Of a stretch of 64,000 bases of DNA, positions 49,001 through 57,315 are shown in pieces (position 1 is the stretch's first letter; each line of letters begins with the position of its first letter). Source of the stretch: Brachycybe producta (lineage: Eukaryota; Arthropoda; Diplopoda; Playtdesmida; Andrognathidae); assembly GCA_036925085.1 (NCBI GenBank), contig JAUPFP010000042.1, positions 278,501-342,500 on the forward strand, read 5' to 3'. Under the pieces are notes generated by a model, which worked only from the letters and a program-made list of their open reading frames with translations, searched no databases and had not been told where the DNA came from. The translations under genes were made by a program, and so were the position numbers.

Positions 49001-52000
49001 CGATAGGATCTCAAAAGATCCATTAGAATGCGCCTCTGGCCATTACGTAATCGAGGCCCGAGTTGCATTGCTTCACTGAATTTAGCGCCTGACTCTTTTG
49101 TCATGATTTGGTCAGCGTTTGAAGTGGTCTTTACCTCAACCGTTTCGAAGCAGTAGTCTTTTTGTACATGGGCTATCACTTCGCCGGAGGCCAGGGTCAA
49201 TGGCCCCATAGTGGTGTTCAGGACTTCGACTAGGAAGCTGTTGCTGTTACGGCCTTGCATAATGCCGGGGGCCACCCAGACCCCCCTCGAGGCGCGTAGC
49301 TTCTCGTCAGGAGAGACCACAAAAAGATCCTGATCTGTGAGGATCCCAGAGGCCTCTACCTCCACTAGTGTTGTCCCACGGCCAGTGAGCTGCGTTAGCC
49401 CCTTGACTACTAGGTATTCGTCTGGTTGCTGCATAAGCTTGACTTCAATGGGAGCGGTGTCCGACTCCCCAAGAGTGGCTGGTGTGATTTCTTCCAGAGC
49501 ACTCTTGACGTACGCCTGAATACTCTGCCTTCGGAGTGCTGATTCAAAGAGGTCGTCCTCTAAGTAGACTTTATTGGTCTGCATAGACACAAGGAGCTTC
49601 AGTGCCCTACCCAGGTCTCGGTCTAAGATGGCGTCGGGTGGGCCAGTGATAACCAGCAGGCGGCCCGTGGCAGATTGTTTGGCAATTTCCACAGTAGCGG
49701 AGACTTGCCCTGCCACGGCGATGGTATTTCCTCCAACTCCATCAATCCTTGGAGGATGAGCCATAGGCTTGATGTTGAGTTAGAGCCGCTTTGCCAGTGC
49801 CTTGGATATTACGCTACCATGAGCTCCGGTGTCTACGAGCATGCGGACCTCTTTGCTATTGATAGTGACAGTGATTTTCGGACTGTCATCACTGACACTA
49901 TGATCTCCGATTTCTTGAGGCATGCAAGTATTCTTCAGTTGTCTATATAGGTCTTTCAGCATCCGGCGGCAGCAGGGGCGCCCTTGGAGTGAAGTCCCAC
50001 CACCTGGGGCCAAGATGGCAACCACCTTATTGGCGGTGCAACCCAAGGCGGCGGTGGCGAGGTTAATGACCTCAAGGGTACCATGCCAGGTAGTTAGGTC
50101 ATCCATTTCCCAAGTTAACTCCGGGATGTAGTTGACCATCATTATTGGCGTGCCGGCCGGTGCTCTGTCATAATCAGTTGTCTCAGGAGGCATGTCCGGT
50201 ACCATGACCATACTACGGTGGTCCGTATCGGAGGCCTCCCTTGTGAAATCGTAGGTCGGGGACGCGTACTGATGTTCTGTACGCTCATAGTTTGTATAGC
50301 GCGGTACATAGTACGCGCGCTCTTCAGGTATCGCATATGGACCTGGTGCATGTCGTCTGTAGTATGAATCGTAGCAGAGCTCGTACGGCTCTCGGTGCCC
50401 GACAGCGTATGGCGGAGAGTTGTCTGATTCGCTACGATATTGTGGTGTCGTAGTACATGTAGTCGGTAGTGGTGGCGCAGGCGGCGGTTGGGTGCCATTA
50501 TGAATAATCGTCATGTGAGTGATCTGTATTTTTAGTTTGTTAAGTTGGTGCATGATGGTGTTGAGTTTGCAGCCATCACACGACTGTGTGGGAAGTGGAT
50601 CTGGTAGTAGCGGAGGTCGCTCCTGTTGATATCTGGGGTAACATGTGGACGACATTAGGCGTCGAAATGTACTATTGTTTGTGGACCGAGCCGTGCGCCG
50701 TGTAGACTGTTGATGCACATCATTACTTTGGGTGCCGCCACTTTGTGGCACCCACCAGGTCCCAGGTTGAATAACTGGATCTATGGTGGGTCCGAGTGGG
50801 ACAGTCACACGTGATGATGCGGCGTATTGTGTATCGTATGTCTGTGATGTTGCATAGGCCCTCCACAATGCTGATGGATATATGCTTCCCCTGGAGTGCA
50901 GAAGAGCCCTCCGGGCGGTCCCAGTTAGTCGTGGGCGAGCATCCATTGTGTTAAGGCTTGTGCAACACGTAGTGATCAATGTCAGTCGGTGTTTTGTAGG
51001 TTTGGCCGTTGATCTCACTGTAGATCGCAGTCTTTTTGTCGGCAACCGATACTATCGTACCCTTATACACTGAGTAACGATAGTTTACCTACGTTTAATA
51101 AAGATGGTATCGTTGTTTAAGTGGCTGTGTTGGTGTTGGCGTTGTCCTTCAGTTGGGAGTGACGATCCCAACTGGTACAGTGTGTTTGTAAGTTCTTTAT
51201 TGAGTATCAACTTTGGTAAGATCTCTCTCCACACGTGGTATTTGGTGACCACGTGGAGGTTATAAGAATCCCCAAAAGTCTCAATGAAGGAACTACAGAT
51301 GTACAAGGCAATTGCGAGCGTGGTGCACCACCCAATCGAAATTGCACCGCGGAAAGTGAATTAGAAATGAAAGTGCATTGCAGTTGCCTGAAGAAGAGGC
51401 AAGCAATATGAAGAGTAAAGCTAGAGCGCGGTGCCCGCACTTTTAGTCTTACAAGAATGAAGAGTGTGTGTGTAAAGAACACACAAAGAACAAAAAGTTC
51501 AAGATGGCTGAACTTTTTAAATGAACAAACAAAGGAGAAGTTCAAGATGGCTGAACTTTCCTGAAAGCAAGAGAAGAAAGCTGTTTTACTTGGAAAGTTT
51601 AAAACTTAGGTGCGGTGCCCGCACATCAAAAGTTTTAATTTAGTTTTATTGAAAAAGTAAAACAGTGTTGAAATGGAAGTGTGTTCAACAAGCTAAATGC
51701 TTGGTGAACCAGAAGAAATGTTTAGACTGTAGAAATTTTGAGTCACTAACTGCTGGATGGCTCTGGATGAAAAAGACAGAGTCAGTGCCCAGTGAGGGAC
51801 TATGTTGAGTAGAATGAAGAAGTCCGTAGGTGGCGCCGTGGTGGCCACTTCCGGTCAGTTTATTGCAATGTCCAAAAATTGATGATTGAAAAGTTCCTCC
51901 GGGGCACGTTTTTATGGTGGCCAGGAGAAAGACACAAAAAGAGAGAAAATCTAAAGAAAAAGAGAAATTTTCTCTAACAAGAGAAACTCCGCCAGGGGGC

Positions 52001-54978
52001 GCGTGCGTGCAACCCTCTGGAAGAGAAGAAAAGAGAAGAAAACACAGAAAGATGAGAGAAGGTACAACAATGAGTCACATGGAGCGAAAAACCGCTCCGT
52101 TGGCGCTTTTTGAAGAGTGTCCGGTCGATCCAAGATGGCAGCCGGGCTTCAGTGCTGTCCAATGGAGAAAGTTCATGTGATGATGCATTGAGGTGATGAT
52201 GATGAAGAAACTGAAGAACATGACTTGGGACTTAGAGGGTCCCAAGGGAAACACAAGTGAAAAAAAAACAAAGAACAAAGAAAAAGGGGGGACAAGAAAG
52301 TCCCACGTGGCTAGGAAAAGTGTGTTCTAAGCTTGTAAGCCCCCTAACAATGAAATAGAGTTAGGGAGAATCTTGCTTGAAAATTAAAGATGAAGAGTGA
52401 AGATAATAGGACATTTTAAAAGACACACACGTCCTTTGAAAGCCTATTAATAGGTGAATAGATTAGTAGATGAGATTTGTTTGCTCATCTCTTAATGAGA
52501 CTGCAAACTCCTCTCGGAGAGTAAGAAGAATTTGTTTAAAGTGTTGCCCACGTGGTGTGGGTTTCACTTTGAAAATTAAAGAAGAGTGAAGATGACAGTG
52601 GGTGATTGTAATGGAAACATAAAATACAAAAACACGGACGGAAACACGTGTGTCCAAACGGTTGTCCACGTTTCCGAGTGCTAAGCGGTCAGCAGACAAA
52701 AGTTCGTTCCCACGTGTCTCTAAGGACAGGACACAGAATCGCGCGGTCGACACGTGGTGTGTGTAACCACAAGTCTCTTCCGCGATTCCACAAAAAACGG
52801 TGCCATGCGGTTGGCTTTGACGTGATCGAGGGCCTCCATACATGGTCCCAACATAAAAAGGCGCCACGCGGTTGGCTTTGACGTGATCGAGGGCCTCCAT
52901 ACGTGGTTCCAACACAAAGGACGCCGCGCGGTTGGCTTTGACGTGATCGAGGGCCTCCATACGCGGTTTTACAAAAGGCGCCACGTGGTCGACTTTGACG
53001 TGATCGAGGGTCTCTACACGTGGTTCCAACACAAAGGACGCCGCACGGTTGACTTTGACGCTATCGAGGGTCTCCATACGTGGTTCCAACATAGAAAGGA
53101 CGGACGAAGCCTCGTGAGGCACAATCACGAGACTTAGGACAAAGGACGGCTTCTGTTTACAGGTCGGAGAAGGCAGATGGAGCTATACCCTGCACCTCCA
53201 CCAAATGTGAGCTTTTGACATCAACCAACATTTTATTACCAACCTTTAGATGACATTTTCTACTTTTCGTTTCTTCTCTGAGCAGTATGACACCTGCACA
53301 GAGAAGATCCGAGCTGTAGAGAGAGCTGGATGGAGATAGATTGTAGTCACTCTTCTGCATGGGGGTGAAATCGATGCAGGAGAGTGGCGGCCATCTCTCT
53401 CTTTTCCGGTTGATGCTGATATACATCTTCTCCATCGGTATTCCGACCAGAGAAGATGTTGTAGCTGCTGAGAATCGTATAGCTCCTGCCCTATGAAACC
53501 TCCGGCCTCTGAAGAGAAGTTATTTACATAGACATAAAGACAACGCTACTTCTTGTTACAACACTTTTATTCATTCTTTGTAAGAAGTACAGATACAAGG
53601 GTGAATAGTAAAATACTAACGGTGAATCCTCAGGCCCATGATTTGGAATTTATCTCAAAAACAGGCAAAGGAAAGAACTACTTAATAAAGAGGAACATGG
53701 TCCTTTTATACCTTGGACCTGTGTACACCTGCGAGGTGTAACCAGGTCCAAGTGACCATGGTCCTTTATGTATCAATCCGCCGCTTGGGCATGAGTCAGA
53801 AAGGTGAGTCAGAGAGGAGGGAGGGACGGTCGAGAGTTGTTTACCCCCCAGGCTATGGCTTTGGCGGGATCACGATTTACAGGGTGTTACATTAAGCTTT
53901 TAGTTTTTTTTTAAACACCCTTAGTAGTGTTTTGAAAGAGAAAACGAGTTTCGTGAGAGAAAACATACAATAATGTCAAAATTTCAGAGACATTTTCTGA
54001 AATTAGTATCCAAATAAGAGAATGTTTGGAACCAGATGCAGCCATTTTTCAGTTTGACCTATGGCTGGGCTCTGGGTCGCAGTGGCCCCGCCTGGTGAAA
54101 AGAGTTTAAAAAGAGGTGCACAGGTGAGTCCATGAGTCTTTTTGGGTTGGCCGTTCTTTATCATTCTTTTAAGAGTTTTGCATTTTCGTAAAATGCAGTA
54201 AAAGACATAATTATAATACTTATATTAAGCTTCAAAAGTGTGTATAGTTTTATCTAAAATAACTTCAAAGCAGAGAGAGAGAGGGAGTTCAGAGAAAATA
54301 GCAACAACAGAGACCTGGACATTCTTTGAGCCTCTCTATTGTTCCTCAGAACAGAGATCGTGATCTTCAGAAGTGCTCCTTAAAGCAGACTGACGATTCC
54401 CAGCATTGGGTTCCACTGTACCCTACTCAAAAGTAAGGAAAGGAAGGTCGCAGCCGGCCGTTGTGGTTAAAAAGTAAAGTGACAAACGTAGAAAATCCTT
54501 GGAGCTAGCCAGTTTAGAAACTCTGAGAATGTCACATTCCTACAAGCGTTTCCTCCACAAAATTTTAGACAACATCACTGAACATCTTGTAATTTTTATT
54601 TTTTATTGGTTGTGAAAAAAATAACCGATTAACCGCGTTTGTTTGTAATTGTCAGACGAAGTGTATTACGAAACTGCAACTATTGATGATGCCGGAGTAA
54701 TTACGATTACAGATTGCACTTCGGGTGGTAAGCAACAGAATAAAAGCCATATTTATACATCAAGTTATTCTTAAAGTTGAAATGAATATTTTTTGTTTTA
54801 ATTATCTACAGATATTTTTTGGGCATGCAATATTAATAACTGTGGTCAGGACGTGATGACAGAGGCCAGAAACCAAGCAAGCCAAATGGCCAAAGCAAAA
54901 AAGTCTTGTTTTTCCAAAATTTATAATAAAAACTGTACAGACGTCGCCCAATTTTTAGCTTCCAATCAATTCCAATAA
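43050..54978 (+). CDS. Secreted Cys-containing protein, copy 4, with a 10.8 kb intron
   Basis: Exons 43050-43181, 43298-43434, 43796-43881, 54656-54727, 54812-54978; all splice sites GT-AG and phases 0-2-1-1 as in the other copies; 197 residues with no internal stop. The signal peptide (MSQLIIVAIVSAVISLCFLG) ends near Ala-Gln. The most divergent family member: a longer exon 5 (167 bases) with two additional Cys in the tail and a Lys/Ala-rich helix. Intron 3 contains a complete gypsy element on the opposite strand (43928-53891). The exons are undamaged, so the gene may still work if the intron is removed, or may have been silenced by the insertion too recently to decay. Confidence 0.78.
43928..44613 (-). 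repeat. LTR (3' LTR of the minus-strand element)
   Basis: Same length as the other LTR; plus-strand ends TGTGAGC and GTTACA. Only a couple of differences were noticed by eye (for example CATTCCTTG against CATTCTTTG). Confidence 0.95.
44614..44627 (-). other. Polypurine tract
   Basis: The minus strand reads AAGGTTGGAGGGTA immediately before the 3' LTR, the expected place for plus-strand priming. Confidence 0.5.
44951..45928 (-). CDS. Unrecognised ORF between pol and 3' LTR
   Basis: 325 residues from ATG 45928; the frame is open a little further upstream. The N-terminal third is polar and low in structure. The C-terminal 200 residues look folded: aromatic and aliphatic, with several helical segments (WALWQRQV, YYIGHYDLMEGFPRLYI, NIARMIVWRTRATYQAA). 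It has no signal peptide or transmembrane segment typical of an env, and no zinc knuckle. Since the gag region lacks a visible capsid, this could be a displaced capsid-like protein; otherwise an accessory protein. An overlapping frame (45703-46173) is less convincing. Confidence 0.55.
   Translation of the reverse strand: MGKSGNTQVYSQRQAGHQHFGNNSGKTRMSQCNETTGSQDDAIPDPSTRMDSDDTTTRQHGIKEVGDDTARAVDLTTSTASSRHVTAASATPVLTLPQVTQPFRIPTVTTRRLPVYRPLRQEARCERLLNNCWALWQRQVRPANTYYIGHYDLMEGFPRLYIPEEGRYVVGMSYYLQLSMAVLTPSTRYIEIYQFAEQPITPALGALQQAFFNSLLGVPLNGAYNIARMIVWRTRATYQAAILWDAVYGVLTGQPPARLIAADATVHRSFMESLRGFDNGWIVAAWESYHPWLRSHLLHSPADPLQALHGYVSACTCACNQPTWV
46281..46590 (-). pseudogene. pol: Integrase C-terminal region, frame-shifted
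   Basis: Contains YKIGDPVLVRNQ and YRDGYTVTKI followed by NIVHIKPKQL, typical of the C-terminal domain of gypsy integrases. It is out of frame with the preceding core by one base at a homopolymer, so it may be a real lesion or a base-calling error. Confidence 0.8.
46558..47610 (-). pseudogene. pol: Gypsy integrase
   Basis: Same frame as the RT region, after the TGA. It has an N-terminal zinc-binding HHCC region (H...H..., CEMC) and a core with the first two catalytic Asp (GIDYIGP, ITDRG). The third acidic residue is missing: the usual Glu in the GxxER segment is Lys (GDGLAKRTNKT). Near 46572-46577, a six-base homopolymer, the frame ends shortly after and the C-terminal GPY/F-like region continues in another frame (46281 to about 46590). 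Confidence 0.92.
47647..49764 (-). pseudogene. pol: Gypsy protease end, reverse transcriptase and RNase H
   Basis: 705 residues, same frame as gag. Order: rest of the protease with ILDRDLG (about 1-55), linker, RT (about 300-480) with KSPYASAVVLVKKKDG, GYWQ, MPFGLRNAP and YLDD (about 432), then RNase H (about 560-690) with TDASAYGIGAIL, TEKE and TDHHAL, ending near DADCISR. Motif A, normally with a catalytic Asp two residues before IS-G-YWQ, reads TLNMISGYWQ, so Asn replaces the first catalytic Asp. A TGA at 47647-47649 separates it from integrase in the same frame. This copy should not make active enzyme. Confidence 0.93.
49780..50946 (-). CDS. gag: Gypsy gag-like N-terminal region with start of protease
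   Basis: 388 residues from ATG 50946 (the frame is open slightly further upstream without ATG). The sequence is Arg/Thr/Ser-rich, then Pro/Tyr-rich. No capsid major homology region or CCHC zinc knuckle was recognised, which is unusual for Gag. The C-terminus contains the aspartic protease motif LVDTGAHGSVIS. A TAA stop at 49780-49782 cuts the protease; the same frame continues without a shift into the RT-bearing frame. A stop inside a domain is more likely a lesion than programmed readthrough. Confidence 0.75.
   Translation of the reverse strand: MDARPRLTGTARRALLHSRGSIYPSALWRAYATSQTYDTQYAASSRVTVPLGPTIDPVIQPGTWWVPQSGGTQSNDVHQQSTRRTARSTNNSTFRRLMSSTCYPRYQQERPPLLPDPLPTQSCDGCKLNTIMHQLNKLKIQITHMTIIHNGTQPPPAPPLPTTCTTTPQYRSESDNSPPYAVGHREPYELCYDSYYRRHAPGPYAIPEERAYYVPRYTNYERTEHQYASPTYDFTREASDTDHRSMVMVPDMPPETTDYDRAPAGTPIMMVNYIPELTWEMDDLTTWHGTLEVINLATAALGCTANKVVAILAPGGGTSLQGRPCCRRMLKDLYRQLKNTCMPQEIGDHSVSDDSPKITVTINSKEVRMLVDTGAHGSVISKALAKRL
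51060..52789 (-). other. Gypsy 5' leader
   Basis: About 1.7 kb between the tandem repeats and gag, without a recognisable domain on the coding strand. It contains two GCGGTGCCCGCAC palindromic motifs (near 51427 and 51611) and A/G-rich stretches. An untranslated leader, including packaging signals, is the simplest reading. Confidence 0.5.
52790..53110. repeat. Tandem repeat in gypsy leader, about 57-63 bp units
   Basis: About five units sharing GGTTGGCTTTGACGTGATCG and GGGCCTCCATACGTGGTTCC. They lie between the 5' LTR and gag, where they make a long minus-strand open frame (52463-53128) of repetitive sequence that is probably not translated. Confidence 0.85.
53186..53203 (-). other. Primer binding site
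   Basis: Two bases inside the 5' LTR the minus strand reads TGGTGGAGGTGCAGGGTA, starting with the TGG expected opposite a tRNA CCA end. The tRNA was not identified. Confidence 0.55.
53206..53891 (-). repeat. LTR (5' LTR of the minus-strand element)
   Basis: Transcription would start in this copy and run towards lower coordinates. Length and ends match the other LTR. Confidence 0.95.
53892..54655. other. Rest of intron 3, copy 4
   Basis: 764 bases between the gypsy element and exon 4. It is GC-richer and more complex than the other introns of the family, with a TTTAAAAAGAGGTGC promoter-like motif near 54107 and an AGAGAGAGAGAGGGAG run. This could be an older solo LTR nested here, but the ends could not be fixed. 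Confidence 0.35.
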
Positions 54979-55552
54979 AGTCGCTTACACAATAATCAAT
55001 TCAGGCTCATTTATTCTAGCATTTTAATCCGGAATTTTCTCTCAAAATCTACACATACGTTCAAACCATTTGTCTATTTTTTTTTTCTTTTAATTTTAAT
55101 TTTTTTCTTTTGTAAAAATGTAAGAGTGTATTTATTGGATTATTTTATTTACATCACTACACGCAGTATGTTTGAAAACAATGCAATAAGTTATGTAAGA
55201 TTTTATGCAAGTGATAACATATCTAATATGTGATCCCGGATGAAAAAGTGTTCACCAGAGCCGTAAGGAGTAGGGAGAGGCGAGCTACGCACATAAATGT
55301 ACTTGCCTCAGGATCACAAAGCTTTGGGGGCCGAACATGAAGTCCAACAGATACCGGTAAGGGGGTGCTTTGCCCACCTCCCAAAACCGAATTGTTTATT
55401 TTAATATATAATTTTTATATTTTAAGAAAAAAAATATAAAGGGCAAGGATTTACCACGAAATATTAAAAATGCTGAAATTATTATAGTTTGCGCCAATGG
55501 CCATATTTTATAAGAAAAGAAAATTAATTAATGAATTAAAATTCATTATTAT
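54979..55552. other. Intergenic sequence after copy 4
   Basis: AT-rich, with a T-rich tract (55076-55110) and a GC-richer interspersed-repeat-like stretch (55230-55390). The AATAAA overlapping the stop codon of copy 4 (54974-54979) is the only visible polyadenylation signal nearby. No gene is recognised. Confidence 0.4.
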
Positions 55553-57023
55553 TAGGGCTAGGATGTTGATGACATTTCATCTTTTTTCTGAAAGGTCACA
55601 CGATGCTAAATAACACACAAATATGATTCTTTTCATACAGATTCCAAAAATGTAATTTTTATTTTGCATTTTTTTGCATTTTTTGGGTTTTGAGACATTT
55701 TTTGCATTTTTTATGCATTTTTTCTATTTTTAGGACATTTTTAAATTTTAGGTTTTATCCTCCTCTCCATTAAATCAGACATTTCAAAAACATTTAGATA
55801 GGGTTAAAATGGATGAATAACTCCATAGAACAATATTATAAAACTAGTTTCTTTTAGGTGAAATAGATGGCATTATGGTCACAGTCAAAGTACAAAGAAC
55901 ATCTTCCATATATGGAAAAAGGTGTGAGACAGTATTGAACTGATTTTAATTACATTCTTAGCTTTTGGGAACATTTTTATCTGCATTTGCTTGCAATTCT
56001 CTTTAACCTTGATAAAATGCCGAAATCAAAACCATCTACAGCAGGACACTTAAGCCTAGTACACACCGGATTCTTTGTTGCGATACATTGTTGCGGGACT
56101 GCTCCGATTCAATGTTGCGGGGCAGAATCTCAACTGATGCGATTCAGACCTGCAACATTGTTCCGTGTCCACACCTACACTCAGTGTTTCTTCCTCCTTC
56201 TTGCTTTCACCATGTAAATATCACCAGCGGAAGTGGCCCTTGCAATATGGGCCTACACGATGATTTATAAAGAGGGGCAAATAAAGCAGAAACTGTGGTG
56301 GGCACACAAGCTCTTCTCAGCTGAGAGCACATTCGGTTTAAGCTTTTTGGACAACCTGAAACACAGTTACACAATTTATGCAAAATTAGTTTAACAGTAT
56401 TTTCAGTGGTCCGCATCTTTTTTTAAGTCTGGTACTATAGTCTATAGACTTAAAAAAAGATGTGGACAACTGAAAAAGACTAAAAAAGCTCAGTTTACTT
56501 TTAATTATTAAAGACGTCTTTAATAATTAAAAGCAAACAGAGCCATTTGAGTCTTTGTTTATGTTTCAAAAGACATCCACACCATGAAATGTCCCGCAAC
56601 AATGTTGAAATGTTTCCCATTTCGATGGGGCTCAAAAAACGTGAATCTGAGCTGCTGAGATTCAGCCCCGCAACATTTCAACATTGTTGCGGGACAGAAT
56701 CGCAACAGACGAGATTCAGCTGCGATCCAGCCCCGCAACAATGTGTCGCAACAAAGAATCTCGGTGTGTACTACCCTTTACGACAACTTGTTGCTGAGTT
56801 TGGTGAAAATATATTTTCCACAGATGGAACTATTTTGTTTTGCAAATTGTGTGAAACAAAAGTACCTCAGAATGCACTTAGTTGTTCAGTGCAATTCTGA
56901 ATAGGTATAGAGTGAATGTAAGTTAGGTCATTTTCCCAATTTTTAAGGTCATTTTTTACTTTTTAAAGGGCATTTTATATGGTCATTTTTTCCATTTTTT
57001 AGGTCATCAACATCCGAGCCCTA
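55553..57023. mobile_element. hAT transposon, second copy
   Basis: 1471 bp, same family as 29664-31023 but inverted. Ends TAGGGCTAGGATGTTGATGA and its complement; 8-bp target duplication ATTATTAT (55545-55552, 57024-57031). On the plus strand near 56780-56900 it encodes the hAT-like FSTDGTILFCK.C segment. The catalytic core is missing. Confidence 0.9.
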
Positions 57024-57246
57024 ATTATTATTATTGCTGGTTACATATTTTCCTTTTTTAACAAAATAATTCGAATGACAATATTATAGAAGCTAGGTAC
57101 AAAGGCGGTCAATTATCGCTTGCCAATCATAGAGCGTGAAAACATATAGGCCTACATATTTGTTCATTTCATTTCATAATGTTTTGCAATGATGGTTAAA
57201 TTAGCAAACAGTTTAAAAATAGAAACAAATACATATATAAAAATAT

Positions 57247-57298
57247 AATCATCATCATCATTTCCTGTACCTTATCCCGCAAGCAGCAGGGTCGGCCT
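57247..57298 (-). mobile_element. Extreme 3' fragment of the RTE-like LINE
   Basis: 52 bases matching the reverse complement of the end of the LINE at 60005-62695 (CCTGTACCTTATCCCGC and the ATC repeat, complement of the GAT tail), with one visible difference. A severely 5'-truncated insertion, 17 bases from the start of the Helitron at 57316. Confidence 0.88.
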
Positions 57299-57315
57299 AT
57301 ATATTATATATAATA

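Larger units (their letters stand above)
43928..53891 (-). mobile_element. Ty3/gypsy LTR retrotransposon, 9.96 kb
   Basis: Two 686-bp LTRs (43928-44613 and 53206-53891) in direct orientation, near identical, bounded by a 4-bp target duplication TTAA (43924-43927, 53892-53895). Reading on the minus strand: LTR, PBS, 2.1 kb leader, gag with protease, RT-RNase H, integrase, an extra ORF, polypurine tract, LTR. The RT-RNase H-integrase order defines Ty3/gypsy. It lies antisense in intron 3 of the 43050 gene. Coding lesions make it non-autonomous. Confidence 0.95.

Noticed and set aside
49764..49782. Programmed stop readthrough between gag and pol
   Set aside because: The stop lies within the protease domain, after the DTGA motif, and other lesions in the same frame are plainly inactivating; a mutation is the simpler reading.
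52463..53128. 221-codon minus-strand frame in the gypsy leader
   Set aside because: Mostly translated 57-63 bp tandem repeats between LTR and gag, with no domain; probably leader sequence.
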